In this document: one piece after another, positions 1-10,875 of the stretch
Numbering within the stretch: the stretch's first letter is position 1
Layout of the letters: the number at the start of each line of letters is the position of its first letter
Source of the DNA: Sarocladium kiliense
Lineage: Eukaryota; Ascomycota; Sordariomycetes; Hypocreales; Sarocladiaceae
DNA length: 64,000 nt
Direction: 5' to 3'
Assembly (NCBI GenBank): GCA_030734395.1
Contig: JAUZTG010000042.1
Coordinates: 186,001-250,000 of the forward strand
Made by a program: the position numbers and the translations under genes
The notes under the pieces: model-generated
The model's database searches: none
The model's input: only the letters and a program-made list of their open reading frames with translations
Told to the model about the DNA's origin: nothing

Positions 1-2510
1 GGTGATATAAGGAAAGTCACTAGCCCTCGGGAGGTTGCTAGGGTAAGACTTCCAGTCTCGAAATGACTTGGAGAACGCTTCCATCTTTCTTTAGAGAATT
101 GATGTAGAGACACGGTCGCTACAGCTAATGGTAACCAGCGACGCTCTTGGTACTTGTGCCCATGAATTCTAGACTCAAGCAACAAGCCAGCAGCATAGGA
201 CATTGAACGAAGGCCGAAACAAAGGCCAAGTCAATCAATGAGGGCGCGGAATCCCAGTTATCTTAAAGGATGACACCAAGAAGCTCAGCTGAGATGTCAA
301 GTTGGGGGCTGGAGCCGTGTGCGTAACGGTAGAGACACCCTTCTCAGACACGGTCGGGCGGCAGAGGCAAGGCATAATCGCTTAGCGCCCGATGGCATTT
401 GGCCGTCCAGCCGGAGACATGCACCAGGTGGTTTCGATGTGCAAAAGTCGATCAAGGTTGGTTTGGGGCTCTAACACACAGGTTTACATATGCAAAGAAT
501 GATTCGCTAGTAGCAAAGTAAGACAATTCCATTCTCGATGCAAGGTGGCTGGCTGTTGTTCGTTTGAACAGCACACACACCGAAGCTGGAAAGAAGAAGT
601 GCGGCAGCTGAGCCGCAAATCCCGTGTTCGCGCGCTGTCCACTCACCCTTCCCGCCTCCAAATGAACAATCTGGGCTGCCTCCCCCAACAACGTCACAAG
701 TGAGCACCGAGATTTCTGGTGGCTCTTCGTATTCTTCTGGGCTTTTCCACTTCTTCACATTTGAAATTATGAATTCTCGTCAGCCGGCGCTGGGTTGTAA
801 CGAGTCACGACGGCGTCCCAGCTTCTGCAGGTTGCTGGAGCGCTTGAGTCAGGTCGTGAACCTCAACTTCAGGATCGCGCGTCGCTCATCCTGTATTCAG
901 AAGACTCCGTTAGTTTCACATTATAGATCGGAAATCGGGAAACAGGGCATGAACTTGCATCCTTCAAAAGCCGTGGAAGCTTCATTGAGTACTCTCCGTT
1001 CACCTTCTGTAAGCCCCATTGCGCAGGTCAGCAGTCATCCCCATGTAGCCATTGTCTATCGTCCGGGCTGAGCATGGCACAGCGCGGTCAAAGCCTCAAA
1101 GGGATTCCCGAGGTCCACTTGCCTCAACGGTGATTTGAGGGTCATTATTGAACAGCTTTTGCAGATACTCCACCAGATCTGCTTTATGCAAGTTATACTC
1201 GGGGAACGTGTCCGGCACCATCTTTTGCTGCTCCATTTTGGCAATGGTTCTGGGGAAGATCGTTGATTGGAAAGGGGGCTTGACTTAGTGCAGCCTGCAA
1301 CAGACCGTTGGTGTTCCTTGGCCGATCCTTTGTGTGAGAGGGGTCTGAGATTTGCAAAGTGGAAAAACGATCAAGTTGCTAGGTCTTCGCCGGTAGATAT
1401 AGTACTGATAAGACGAGCAGCCTTGCCTGGGAAGCCGGAGAGACAGGGCGATCGCTGAGACCGAAATGATGTAGCATCCGAGAGGCAGAGCCTCATTTTT
1501 CCCCTCACTCACCGCAAATGCGGACTGTACTACCACCGACCGTGACTTGATTTCATGCAAATAGGCAAGTTGCAGGCTGGTGGCGTCCAACGGCACAGTG
1601 ATATGCGGGCTGTTGCTACCATGCATGAGGCCTTACCAACATGATGAATCAACCACACGAAGCACTGCCAGCGGCCTGAGCTTCAGAAGGGTTGTATATC
1701 CAGCCGTCAGTGTTCACTCAAAACTTCCTGTCAAGCCTTTGGGCTATGCGAGTGAAATCTCCTACACTCTCAGGCCTGCACTACCGAGCAAGTTCCGCTT
1801 CGTACTGGTGCAGCTGATGATCCTGTCTGGATCAGGAGTGCAGCGTGTGACACCCACCCAGTAAATTAGAGGGTGTGATGTTATCCAATAGCAAAGCTAG
1901 CCTGATCTCACTGCGTGAAGTGACGGGGTCACTGAGTGCGTATTGGGAATGATATTCTCCCTAAGCCACCCGCGACGGCTTGAACGCAAGGCTCTATCAA
2001 TGCATATCTCGATCACGCTCTCGATTCGGTGTGCTCAGCCTTTTCAGCTTCACTTGTCACCCGCAGGGAGTTGGCTTCAGTATCTGCAATAAAAGCCTGG
2101 GTACACTTCGTTGAACCCCAAGGCTTGGTCGATATTTGGCATCCCTCGGGAATCCGGTATCAGGGGAAGCCGAGGCCTCCGATCACCAATTCTGGCGACG
2201 AGGCTCTGAGAAGACTACACACCTTCTTCAGCGATTGCCTCTCCAGTATGCTGAATCTGGAAGCGGTCATGCGGCCAAGAACATGTCTTGTAGGTGTTCG
2301 AGACAGTGCCACTATGCATGCCACCGTGCATCAACATCATCGGCAGAAATTGTAGAACAGGTAAGCTGAGTTTGTCTCTCAAAATCCGCCACCTCGAACA
2401 GAAAGCCACTTCCTCTATGTCTCAGTCGGTTTAAAGCAGCATAGCAGATTGTATTAAAGCTAAAGATTAATTCCGGCCGCATAACTACCAGCTCCATACC
2501 CTTCTATGCA
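1..2510. other. Gene-poor left edge, no supported gene
   Basis: No complete gene can be supported here. On the minus strand there are short coding-like stretches, notably 1236 down to about 1120 and about 1075 to 970, and another from 1626 to about 1510. They can be partly chained by introns but match no family I recognise, and each runs into stops quickly. They may be remnants of a decayed gene or exons of a rapidly evolving one (see findings). The rest has no codon structure, RNA gene or obvious repeat. Confidence 0.5.
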
Positions 2511-3278
2511 TCACTTCCGTTCTACCGGATCCCTGATTAGGATAGCAGTGTAGTACACATCGTCATGTCCCCAAGGCTTGAGACTTTGCTCCAGATCCCA
2601 TTGCAACTTGAAGCCAAACTTCTTATAGAGATTGGTAGCGACTTCTCCCATTGCAGTGACCATTACGTGGATGCCGAGCTGGTCGGCCAGGTCAAGGCCG
2701 GACTTGATAAGCATGCTCGAGATGCCGCGCTGCTGATGGTCAGGACGAGTTGCCAAATAGTCAAGCTCTGTAATGATGATCCGTCAGCTTTGAGAGTCTC
2801 TTCAATATCTACTATTCAGCTTCGGAAGAACAAAAAACGAACTTAGGTAAGGTCCCTTGGGAGCGAGCTCGTGTTGCGCTTCGTATATCGGGTCGTCCAA
2901 CGCATCCATATCAGCTTTGTTTTCTCCCGAAGGCAACCGGTTGGCGGCAAACAAATCCTCGATCCGCACCATATCTGCATCGCTGACTGTCGGCGTTTGA
3001 GCCTCAATCCACTCCGCCTTATGCGATGATGGCATGATCCAGCGTGCGTAGCCCACGATCTCGCCTGTGCTGGTGTCCACCACAACTTGGTGTCTTTTTA
3101 CCTCACGCTGCGAAAGCAAATTATGTGGCGTGCGGCGAGTAACTATCTCTCGCAGTGTCTCCTCTGTCGCTGCGAACAGGATCCGCCACCATGTCTGCTG
3201 CCAGAAAGCTGAGACGTTATTTTTGGCCACGCCGTCGGCATCCTCGACTGTGCAGCCCGGTCGGAGTTTGTAAGACAT
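2511..3278 (-). CDS. GNAT-family N-acetyltransferase
   Basis: Predicted acetyl-CoA-dependent N-acetyltransferase of 230 aa. Two exons, 3278-2843 and 2767-2511, with a 75-nt intron (donor GTTCGT, acceptor TTACAG); the join keeps the frame. The start is the first ATG of the open frame. The first exon carries the variable N-terminal half found in fungal GNATs that act on small molecules, with a GEIVGYARW strand. The second exon carries the acetyl-CoA binding motif (DHQQRGISSML, the Q-x-x-G-x-G/A region) and the final YKKFGFK segment typical of the fold. Substrate cannot be told from sequence. It lies on the same strand as the monooxygenase downstream on the plus map, 950 bp away, so a functional link is possible but unproven. 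The donor is not a strong consensus, so the junction should be treated as likely rather than certain. Confidence 0.85.
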
Positions 3279-4228
3279 ATTTATTGATGCGACGAGATAC
3301 TTTCCGAAGCTTGAGTGCTGTCCTTTGGTGAGGTTTTGGGAAAGGACGGCCTCACATATAAGTGCCCGGGTTTAAGCATCTTCTGCGTTCAGGCAACGGT
3401 GTTCAGATGATAAGGACTGAGATCCTACATGCCGAAATATTGCCTTCATTGAGGCCAGTTATACCATGCCACGCAAGTAGCTACTGAACTCCTCCACTTT
3501 TCTCAAGGCTTCCATCACTGGTCCACTGATCTAGATTTAGGAGATAGCAGATTAATGTAGCGCCTCGGGTCCCTCTTCTGGCACAAATGGCTATACCTAG
3601 TCGAAAGCACGAGTCTTCATTTTGTGTGCGTGCTGGAGAACCTCATGTAAAGGAGTTTGAAGAACACGGTTTCCGACCCAGCATTGGTCGACTAAGCATC
3701 CTCTCAATCGACTATCAAGCACGGACGGCGGCGGCGGAATAGTCAGGCACAGCGCAACTACCGCAGTGTACTTTTTTCACATTGGTTATCTCCGACCAGC
3801 CAAAACCTGCATCCTTGACTTCGTCTGAAGAGTAAACAGATCAGTCCTAGGCTTGTTGGCATCCAGGCTGGAAGCATAAGCCGGGTAAGCGGCACGACCC
3901 TGGTCCTACAATAGTTCTGAACACATAATCCAACTGCCCTTTCCCACAGACAATCTTCTCGTTGTGGTCCGGTTATATTGTTTGCGGCCCCCGAACATTT
4001 GGAAATGCCTTCGACATCTGTTCTCTTCCATCCTCGTAATCTCTGGACACATGCGCCCTACCTAGAAAGGGCATAGCTCACTGGACATGAACACGCGCCG
4101 TGGTGGCTACTTTCACTGATCACAGTGACCTTTTTCAAAGAACTGGGGCATTGAATTCAAAATATCAGAACAAGGAATACTGTCTCCAAGACCATCATTA
4201 GGATAACTGTTCGCCCAGACCTCCCTGA
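3279..4228. promoter_or_regulatory. Intergenic, upstream of the GNAT gene
   Basis: About 950 bp holding the promoter of the minus-strand acetyltransferase and the 3' end region of the monooxygenase. A CCTCGG hexamer sits at 3563-3568. I see no gene or RNA in it. Confidence 0.5.
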
Positions 4229-5640
4229 TTATGCCTGCTCGCGCGTACCTTGGATCGGGTACGCCCAAGGAAACTTCCCAACAATGTCCTCCACACCATT
4301 GACATACTCAAACACAGGTGTGCGTGCCAAATCGGCAGCTCCCCGATTTGTGAAGAACCTCTGCAGTGACTGCTTCGACAGAATGTGTCGATCCACGAAC
4401 TTATGCGTCGCATCGGCCCATGTCGCGGCTCCTGTCGCCCGACTAGCCCCTTCAAGCCCTGCCTTTACCGGACCGAAGCGCGTGTTCTGATAGCCATCAA
4501 AGGCGGCAGATACTTGCTCCTTTGTTGGGTACGCTTCGGGATCATCTGCTCGAACGGCCTTGAAGGCGTGGTACAACTCGTTGGCCAAGGCCACGACGTC
4601 CACGATGCCGTTGTTGCAGCCTGCTCCCGTGCTTGGAGTGAACTTATGCGCGGCGTCCCCTACAAGGACGATTCTATCGAAGCTCCAGTACTTGATAATG
4701 CCCTCCTCTAGGCTGACCATCCCAGCCTGGGTTCGATTGGTGTAGGCATCCTTGATAGTCAGTCCACCAGCGAAGATGGGAACGTGTCCCCATTTCTCCA
4801 CAAACGCCTCTTCGTCAGCTTGGTTATACCTCACTCTGTCTCGAGTTGGCTTGTCCAATCGCTCATATATGCCGATGACAGACGTGTCTTCTCCGGCGAA
4901 GAGCTGCAATGTGCACTTGTAGCCGTGAGTCTCTCCAGCATCGCCGGCTTTGATCGGCGAAACCGTGGGAAACCGAATCCACATTGCACGATATGAGGTC
5001 AGAAAAGGATCGGCCTCATTCACCAGGTTGCTTGGGACTGCCGACACTTTCAATGCGGCCGCGCGCATCAATTCTCTCACTTTGCTATGTGCGCCATCTG
5101 CACCAACAATGAGTGTTCCGTCATACGTTGTGCCATCGGCACATATTGCCGCGACTTTGTCCGGACTACTTTGAATATCCACGACTTTCTTGTTGGGAAG
5201 GAGTTTCGCCTGGGCCTCTTCGGGAAGGCCGTCGTACAAAGTCTGCATCAAATCATGACGGCTGATGACGCGAGGGTATGCTCCCTGGCTGTAGACGAAA
5301 TGTCAGTCAAGTCAGGCACATATCCTGAAGCCCAATTGACATACTTCTCCTTGAAATATGTGAAGAACATAGTGTCGCCAAGATCACGGCCCTTGTGGTC
5401 GATGCGCTTGAAGCGGTCCATAGGCGAACTGACGCTTTCGATCTTGGAAAGCATGCCTAACTGGCTCAAAACACGAAGTCCGATGGGAAGGAGCACAAGG
5501 TTGGAACCCGCATCCTGTACGATCTGAGCGCGACTCTCAAGCACTACGAAATCGAGGCCAGCCTGAGATAGCGAATGCGCGGCCGTCAACCCGACTGGAC
5601 CACCACCAACGATGACAACCTTGAAAGGGTTGATGCTCAT
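4229..5640 (-). CDS. FAD-dependent monooxygenase, PaxM-like
   Basis: Class A flavoprotein monooxygenase of 451 aa, from two exons, 5640-5345 and 5288-4229. The 56-nt intron has a GTATGT donor, a TTGACTGAC branch region and a CTACAG acceptor. Start is the ATG at 5640, directly before the Rossmann strand. Motifs in order: GxGxxG-type FAD site (VGGGPVGLTAAHSL, Gly12-Gly17), the DG motif (LIVGADGAHSKVRE) and the second FAD motif with GDAAHKFTPSTGAGCNNGI. That last block is characteristic of the PaxM-like FAD monooxygenases that appear in fungal indole-diterpene and meroterpenoid clusters, where they epoxidise prenyl chains, but also of uncharacterised salicylate-hydroxylase-like enzymes. No prenyltransferase, cyclase, PKS or NRPS lies nearby, so a biosynthetic role is not supported by context; oxidation of a small organic compound is the safest reading. 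Confidence 0.9.
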
Positions 5641-7319
5641 TGCAAAGGACAGCAGAAGCAAAAGGTATCTCTTAATTGATGTAAGGCACGGCGGGCAGTT
5701 GGACGTTTCAATCACATTGATGTGCTCCAGCGAATCTTACATCCATCTACAGGCACAGTGCGTACAGAAGTCGCCGACTTATAAGTTGCCCACTACGAAC
5801 GATGGAGGCATCGTGTCGTCTAACTTGGCCCGTTGCGGGTCACCACAACGCTGTCAGAGTCTAGATCTCTTGAAAGGGTGTACAACGTATGGACATGGTG
5901 CATTCCGCCCCCTCACAATGGTGGCGTGACGGCTAAAAAATGTCATGAGGCAATTGGATGCCCGGGCGCCCTATTTGAGTGCTGGGCCGAATGAGGCTGA
6001 AGACTGTGCATCTTATTCGTTTAGTGTTCGAACAAGGTTACATGCTTACTGATACAATGCAGCTCTAGCGACACATGCAAGTCTAGGACTGTAGGATAAC
6101 AGGATAAGCATGCCGTCAAATGGCCAGATGCCGATGAGAGATGTGACTCCAGTCCCGACCAGGCTCACTTCGGCGGGGCTCGCATGAATACATTGCAACA
6201 TGCAGAGTGGCGCCCATACTACTTCTTGTGATGGGTTCAGGAGGTCAGCTGCCATGGGCCAGTGGCTAGACATGCGTGGGTCATTTCCACCTCAGAAACT
6301 AGAAAGCGCCTAGCATCAACTCAGCTGGCAAATATGGTCAAGAGATTGACGTCCGATACAGACTCTGCATGAAAGCTGCATCACGAATGGAAGCGATACT
6401 GTGACGTCTATAGTGAGTGGTGGATAAATTCGGAAGCTGTCGATACTCGTCATTCGCGACGAGTAACTATTCTTCTTGCCTCTAAGATAGAAACAAAGGA
6501 TGGCGACTACCCCTTACTTCCGGACTCTGAGGCCACTGCCAGTGTCTTTGATGCATACGAAACCTCCCTTCGAGTAACCTTCAATTCTTAGGTATCAAAA
6601 GTGACGCTTCGTAGGTAACAAAGTATCCGGCAAACCTCTCCGTGTGTCTGTCTGTCGGCCGCCCGATCCCCCTTAGTTGCCAGAGGAAAAGAGTCGTCAG
6701 GGCCAAGATGATCAGGCAACGAGGTGGCTATCTATCCCCGGAGTCTCTTCTGTTTAGTGTGTAATGCAGCAGCGAGACAATTTTGCTGCTGTGAATATAA
6801 GTCAAATAACTCTACAAGTCTACCACATACGAGCATACCTAGTACAATACACGGGATCCCGTCAAGAATTTATCTTCTGTGCGCTGGCGCCCACTTTTAG
6901 CAGCTTGTGCACCATGAACCAGCTGGGATGGTCGCCATGATTCTCGGCACTACTGCCGTTTAAGACAATTTGAAACTAAGCTCATAACGCTCTATGAACC
7001 GATGCTTTGGCAAAGTAATATCAGCTTATACACCTACCTCCATTGGTCTATGGTAACTCGTAACGCACGGTTGCAGCATGGCTAAGACGCGTCGTGGTGC
7101 GGCCGCAGTCAATTCGAAATAGACGGTCCTTATCATAGTATGATCTTCGTATTCCTCGACCTGACTACTGTATGGCCCCTTGAGAGATACTATAAGAATT
7201 TCAAGACCGCCACTGAGGCCCGGAACCCTTTATCGGCTCTTTGATCTCTAATACACAAGGAAGCTCCCATTTTATACTTCACATCCGAAATTCAGCCACC
7301 AGGAACCGCGCAGCGTAGA
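5641..7319. other. Intergenic, contains a truncated 5S copy
   Basis: Promoter region of the monooxygenase at its left end and the 3' flank of the MFS transporter at its right end. Apart from the 39-nt 5S rRNA-like fragment listed separately I see no gene. A 75-codon minus-strand frame with a real ATG at 6273 has no recognisable similarity. Confidence 0.5.
6825..6863 (+). pseudogene. 5' fragment of a 5S rRNA gene
   Basis: These 39 bases match the first 39 bases of the complete 5S gene at 13817 with only two differences (C to G at position 9, G to C at position 21), and similarity stops abruptly after CCCGTC. The box A, intermediate element and box C needed for TFIIIA binding lie in the missing part, so the copy cannot be a functional 5S gene. 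Confidence 0.85.
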
Positions 7320-9118
7320 TCACAGAGTATACAACCATCCACCCGTCTGTCCGCTAGCTGCATAGCCCTCCCTGAGCTTCTTATTCGCCCTGAGCATATA
7401 CAGATCCATGAAGATGATCAGGCAGATGCTGGTGACTGAGAAGGCAAGCGTAGTCCAAACGCCAGTCTGTCCACTTATGGTTACTTCCCAAACTTGTCTG
7501 GTATCACTGGAGAGAAAGAGAAACTTACGGTATATGTGGGAGAGTCCTTCGCGGAGAACGCAAAACTGGCAACAATACCACCGAGGCCACCTCCAACGAG
7601 ACAGATACAGGTGGCGACGGCTCGCTTGGAATGGGTAGTGATGTTGTTGGCTTGGAAGGTGAGGACTCCTGGAACGCAAACCTGAAGGAAACCGATGCCT
7701 TAAGACGGTTCAGTCCAATTATACGGTGGTCTAAGGGGAGTTTGATAGATAACATACCAAGATAGGCGCCAAAGTATCGCACGGCATTGTTTGGCCCAAA
7801 AGCTGTAAGGATCATCCCAACCGCAGTTATGCCTTGATGGCAGGCGATGATGGGGCCTCTGATCCTCAACCGATCCCCCAACCACCCACTTGCAACCGCC
7901 ATTATAGCAGCAAGGATATATGGCGGCGCAGACAAAAGCTGACTCTGCGTAGTGTTGAAACCCATGCCACTCTTCAGGATAATGGGCAGGAAATAGGAGT
8001 ACGCGTAGCCCGGGAGTGTCGAGGCCATGAGGTTAAAGGCCCAGACGTATAGTTTCCAGTCCTTGAGGTGGGAAAGGATCTTTCGGAAGGAGACAGAGTC
8101 TATCTCGGCATCACCGCGGTCGGCATTGATCCGGTCAATAATGATGGTCTGTTCGCTGGGCGAGAGGAACTTTTGTGCTTTGGTAGGGAAGTCGATGATG
8201 ATGAACCAGCCCCCGATGCAGACGGCAACAGTTATAGCGCCTTCGATGATGAAGATCCCTGTGGGCCACGTCAGTAACAGCGCTCAAGCCATGGCAACAG
8301 GTCAAGAGTCTTTACATCTCCAACCAGCCAACCCGCCTTTCCCGTCAAGCAGCGTCAACACATAGGCAAAGATCGCCGCAAAGCCACTCGCAATTACCGA
8401 CAAGATCCAGAACGCAGACAGACGCTTTCCAGTCTCGTAGCGCGTATACCAGCACGTAATGAGGTATGTGCACCCAGGGAGGAAACCTGATTCCATTAAA
8501 CCGAGAAGGGCGCGGCAAACAGCCATAGCCCCCCAGGTTTGTGTGAATCCCATGCCGATAAGGATGGCGCCGAAGCTGGTTCCGAGGAAAGCGAGCCAGT
8601 TGGCCGCGCCAACGCGGGGGAGGATGAGGTTCTAAAGAAGCTATGAGTATGATGTTTGATGCAACGGCGAGATAGTCATACGCTTGGGATCTCAAAGATG
8701 CTACAAGAAGTGTCAGGACTGGATTAACAGGTTATGCAGGTAGGATCGCAGCTCACATATATGTAACGAAGAAGAGCATTACAATAATGGTGTAGCGGTT
8801 GCCAACGGTAAGCTCAAGGTCCTTGTCCATGCCGGCGACAATAGCGAGACCTAGATTTGTGCGGTCGATGAGCGAGATTGAGTACATCACACCCAGGATG
8901 GGAAGAAGCCTGAGGTCTATCCGGCGTCTGTCACTCGAGGTCAGTTGCTCCATCGCCAGTATCAATATGCAGAGCATGAAAAGTAACACTGACATAAGCT
9001 TGGCCTCCTCAGCCGACTTGCCCTGCACGGGCGTCTTGTCGAGACTTTCATCAAATTTATTAGCGGCTTCAGCTTGTTGCACTTCAGGGTGCATCGCATC
9101 CTCGTGTTTAGCACTCAT
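7320..9118 (-). CDS. MFS transporter, anion:cation symporter (Dal5-like) family
   Basis: Major facilitator permease of 482 aa encoded by seven exons: 9118-8994, 8927-8757, 8700-8682, 8631-8316, 8258-7758, 7698-7529 and 7466-7320. All six introns are GT..AG and 50-66 nt, and all junctions keep the frame. The third exon is only 19 nt and supplies the residues of a FEIPSN loop that is conserved in the family. Diagnostic pieces are RRIDLRLLPILG followed by DRTNLG after the first membrane segment, PRVGAANWL, a GWRWIFIIEG block at the sixth segment, and GWLGDRLR/RGP in the second half. This arrangement is typical of the anion:cation symporters (TC 2.A.1.14), which take up allantoate, nicotinate, pantothenate and related organic anions in fungi. 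Twelve membrane segments are expected. Located between a monooxygenase and an enoyl-CoA hydratase, both on the same strand, it is a plausible importer for a carboxylate catabolised by that set. Confidence 0.92.
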
Positions 9119-9586
9119 TGTCAATAGATTCTAGCATACAGCGTTTTTGACAACGAATGAATGACCAAGTGAAATTGACTGTAAAGAACGAAGCCTGAAG
9201 AGGGTGAGATCTGCAGCTTCTTATATCCCAGATCAGGCACAATGCCTGAAAAGCATTTCCAGCGTGGATATCTTGTCATTCTCGGCGATCTGCGCCAGAT
9301 CATGCATAACCGAGGGACCGTTCGAGAATTAACTTCAACGTGGAGAACATGCAGCATCCCCCGCAAAGGAGCGAAGACACCGTGCGGGGAAGAGCAAGGC
9401 TACGGAGGGAATGCAGAAAGCATACTTTTTTTAAAGTTGACTGCTGGAATAATTAGAGATCTGAGTTAAATAGGTTGGCCACGTGCCATTGAGAGATTTG
9501 GATCTGGGGACGGTGTCCTTCGTTGTAGCATCTGTGTAAGACTAACCGTAACCCCATTGTGAATCTGCCCAAGATAAGCCTACATA
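9119..9586. promoter_or_regulatory. Promoter region of the MFS transporter
   Basis: About 470 bp between the MFS start and the hydratase stop. It contains a CCGAGG hexamer (complement of CCTCGG) at 9310-9315, the core recognised by FarA/CTF1-type regulators. One such hexamer is expected by chance about every 2 kb, so this is only suggestive. Confidence 0.4.
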
Positions 9587-10435
9587 TTACAACTTAGATA
9601 GCCTCCATTTTGGCGGCCTCTTCTCCGTAAACGCATCCAGGCCCTCTTTTAGATTCGTCCCTTTCTCCAGCTTTATGAACCACGTAGCTAACCAATTCTC
9701 TGTTGCAGCCTCAACATCCGCCATCTCCCACGCCTGCCTCAACCCAGCTCTCGCCGCGATCACCGCATCGGGGCTACCCTTGGCGATCATCTGAGCATAC
9801 CTTAGTGCTTCATCTACTAGACTTTCCTCTTCTGGAACAACTTTGTTTACAATCCCCCAGGCATGCATTTCTTGTGCTGTGATGTGTCGCCCTGTGAGCA
9901 CAATCTCGGACGCGATCTGCATTCCGACAGTGTGAACGATGCGTGTAAGGACACCGCCTGTAGGTGCTAAACCGATGTGAACCTCTGGAAGGCCAAACAT
10001 AGCGCTGGATGAAGCGATGACGATGTCGCAGTTGACGGCAAATTCGCATCCACCACCGAGAGCGAAGCCATTAACAGCTGCAATCACAGGCTTAGCACCT
10101 TTGCGGCGTGTGAACGGGACAACGCCCTTTCTCTGGCCAAACCTCTCGCCACTGGTGGTGTCTCCAAGAGACTCCCGCCACTCACGTAGATCAGCACCGG
10201 CGGTAAACGCACGGCCTGTGCCGGTAATGACTAACACGCGTAACGTGGGCTCATCATCGTACCAGCTCAACACGTCGTCGAGCTCGCGGAGACGCGAGGA
10301 CGAGAGAGCATTCAGAGACTTGGCGCTATTCATCCGGACGAGGACTATGTCTTTGGCTGGCGTTGGGAATGAGAGTTGAAGGAACTGCAGCCCCTTTGGC
10401 GGGGGTCCCCCAGTTTGTTCGTTGCTGTTTGCCAT
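9587..10435 (-). CDS. Enoyl-CoA hydratase/isomerase, peroxisomal (PTS1)
   Basis: Crotonase-fold enzyme of 282 aa in one exon. It should hydrate a 2-trans-enoyl-CoA during beta-oxidation of a fatty or other organic acid. The oxyanion-hole and active-site blocks are clear: AGADLREW near residue 80, AAVNGFALGGGCEFA around 120-133 and FGLPEVHIGLAPTGG around 147. Both glutamates that catalyse hydration in the mitochondrial mammalian enzyme have counterparts, Glu131 and Glu151, with the same 20-residue spacing. The last three residues are SKL, a canonical peroxisomal import signal, and no mitochondrial presequence is evident. The ATG at 10435 is used because the open frame upstream lacks any other ATG. 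It is transcribed divergently from the Zn2Cys6 regulator, with 440 bp between the two starts, so shared control is likely. Confidence 0.92.
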   Translation of the reverse strand: MANSNEQTGGPPPKGLQFLQLSFPTPAKDIVLVRMNSAKSLNALSSSRLRELDDVLSWYDDEPTLRVLVITGTGRAFTAGADLREWRESLGDTTSGERFGQRKGVVPFTRRKGAKPVIAAVNGFALGGGCEFAVNCDIVIASSSAMFGLPEVHIGLAPTGGVLTRIVHTVGMQIASEIVLTGRHITAQEMHAWGIVNKVVPEEESLVDEALRYAQMIAKGSPDAVIAARAGLRQAWEMADVEAATENWLATWFIKLEKGTNLKEGLDAFTEKRPPKWRLSKL

Positions 10436-10875
10436 GATGGCACGACATGATGCAGCTTGAAGAAGAGTTAGAGCCAATCTATCGACCTAACTATCAATTA
10501 TCGAATGTTGACCTTGGAGTAGCCGTTAGTGTATCGCCAGCAGTTCCGAGCGAAGCCTCGGATGATAACCGTGGCTACGCCCCCCACATTCCCCCTCGTC
10601 CATGCTTACCATGACCCCATCCTCTACTAGTACCCCCGGGATTGCGGGGATCTTCCCCACAAACCCAACAGCTTCTGCTTCATTGCCCGCATCTCATCCT
10701 CATCCTCCGCATCGCACGGATGAATTACTCCTTGCCCTGCATATCTCCTAACTCCCACAGCTCTATGCATCAGCTGTCTCAAGAGTGCATTGCTTCATCA
10801 CTCCGAACCACTGGGTTCCACGCATCGGCATGGTCCCCAGAAACTAGGGAGAACAAATTCAGACAAAATTCAGAC
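10436..10875. promoter_or_regulatory. Divergent promoter with CCGAG-N6-CTCGG palindrome
   Basis: Shared upstream region of the hydratase (minus) and regulator (plus). At 10546-10561 it reads CCGAGCGAAGCCTCGG, an inverted repeat of CCGAG with a 6-nt spacer that includes a full CCTCGG hexamer. CCTCGG is the known core bound by FarA/FarB and cutinase factor CTF1, which activate fatty-acid catabolism genes. The match fits the function of the flanking genes, but binding is inferred. Confidence 0.5.

Noticed and set aside
6046..6273. 75-codon minus-strand frame with real ATG and hydrophobic stretch
   Set aside because: Too short, no signal-peptide layout and no family resemblance.
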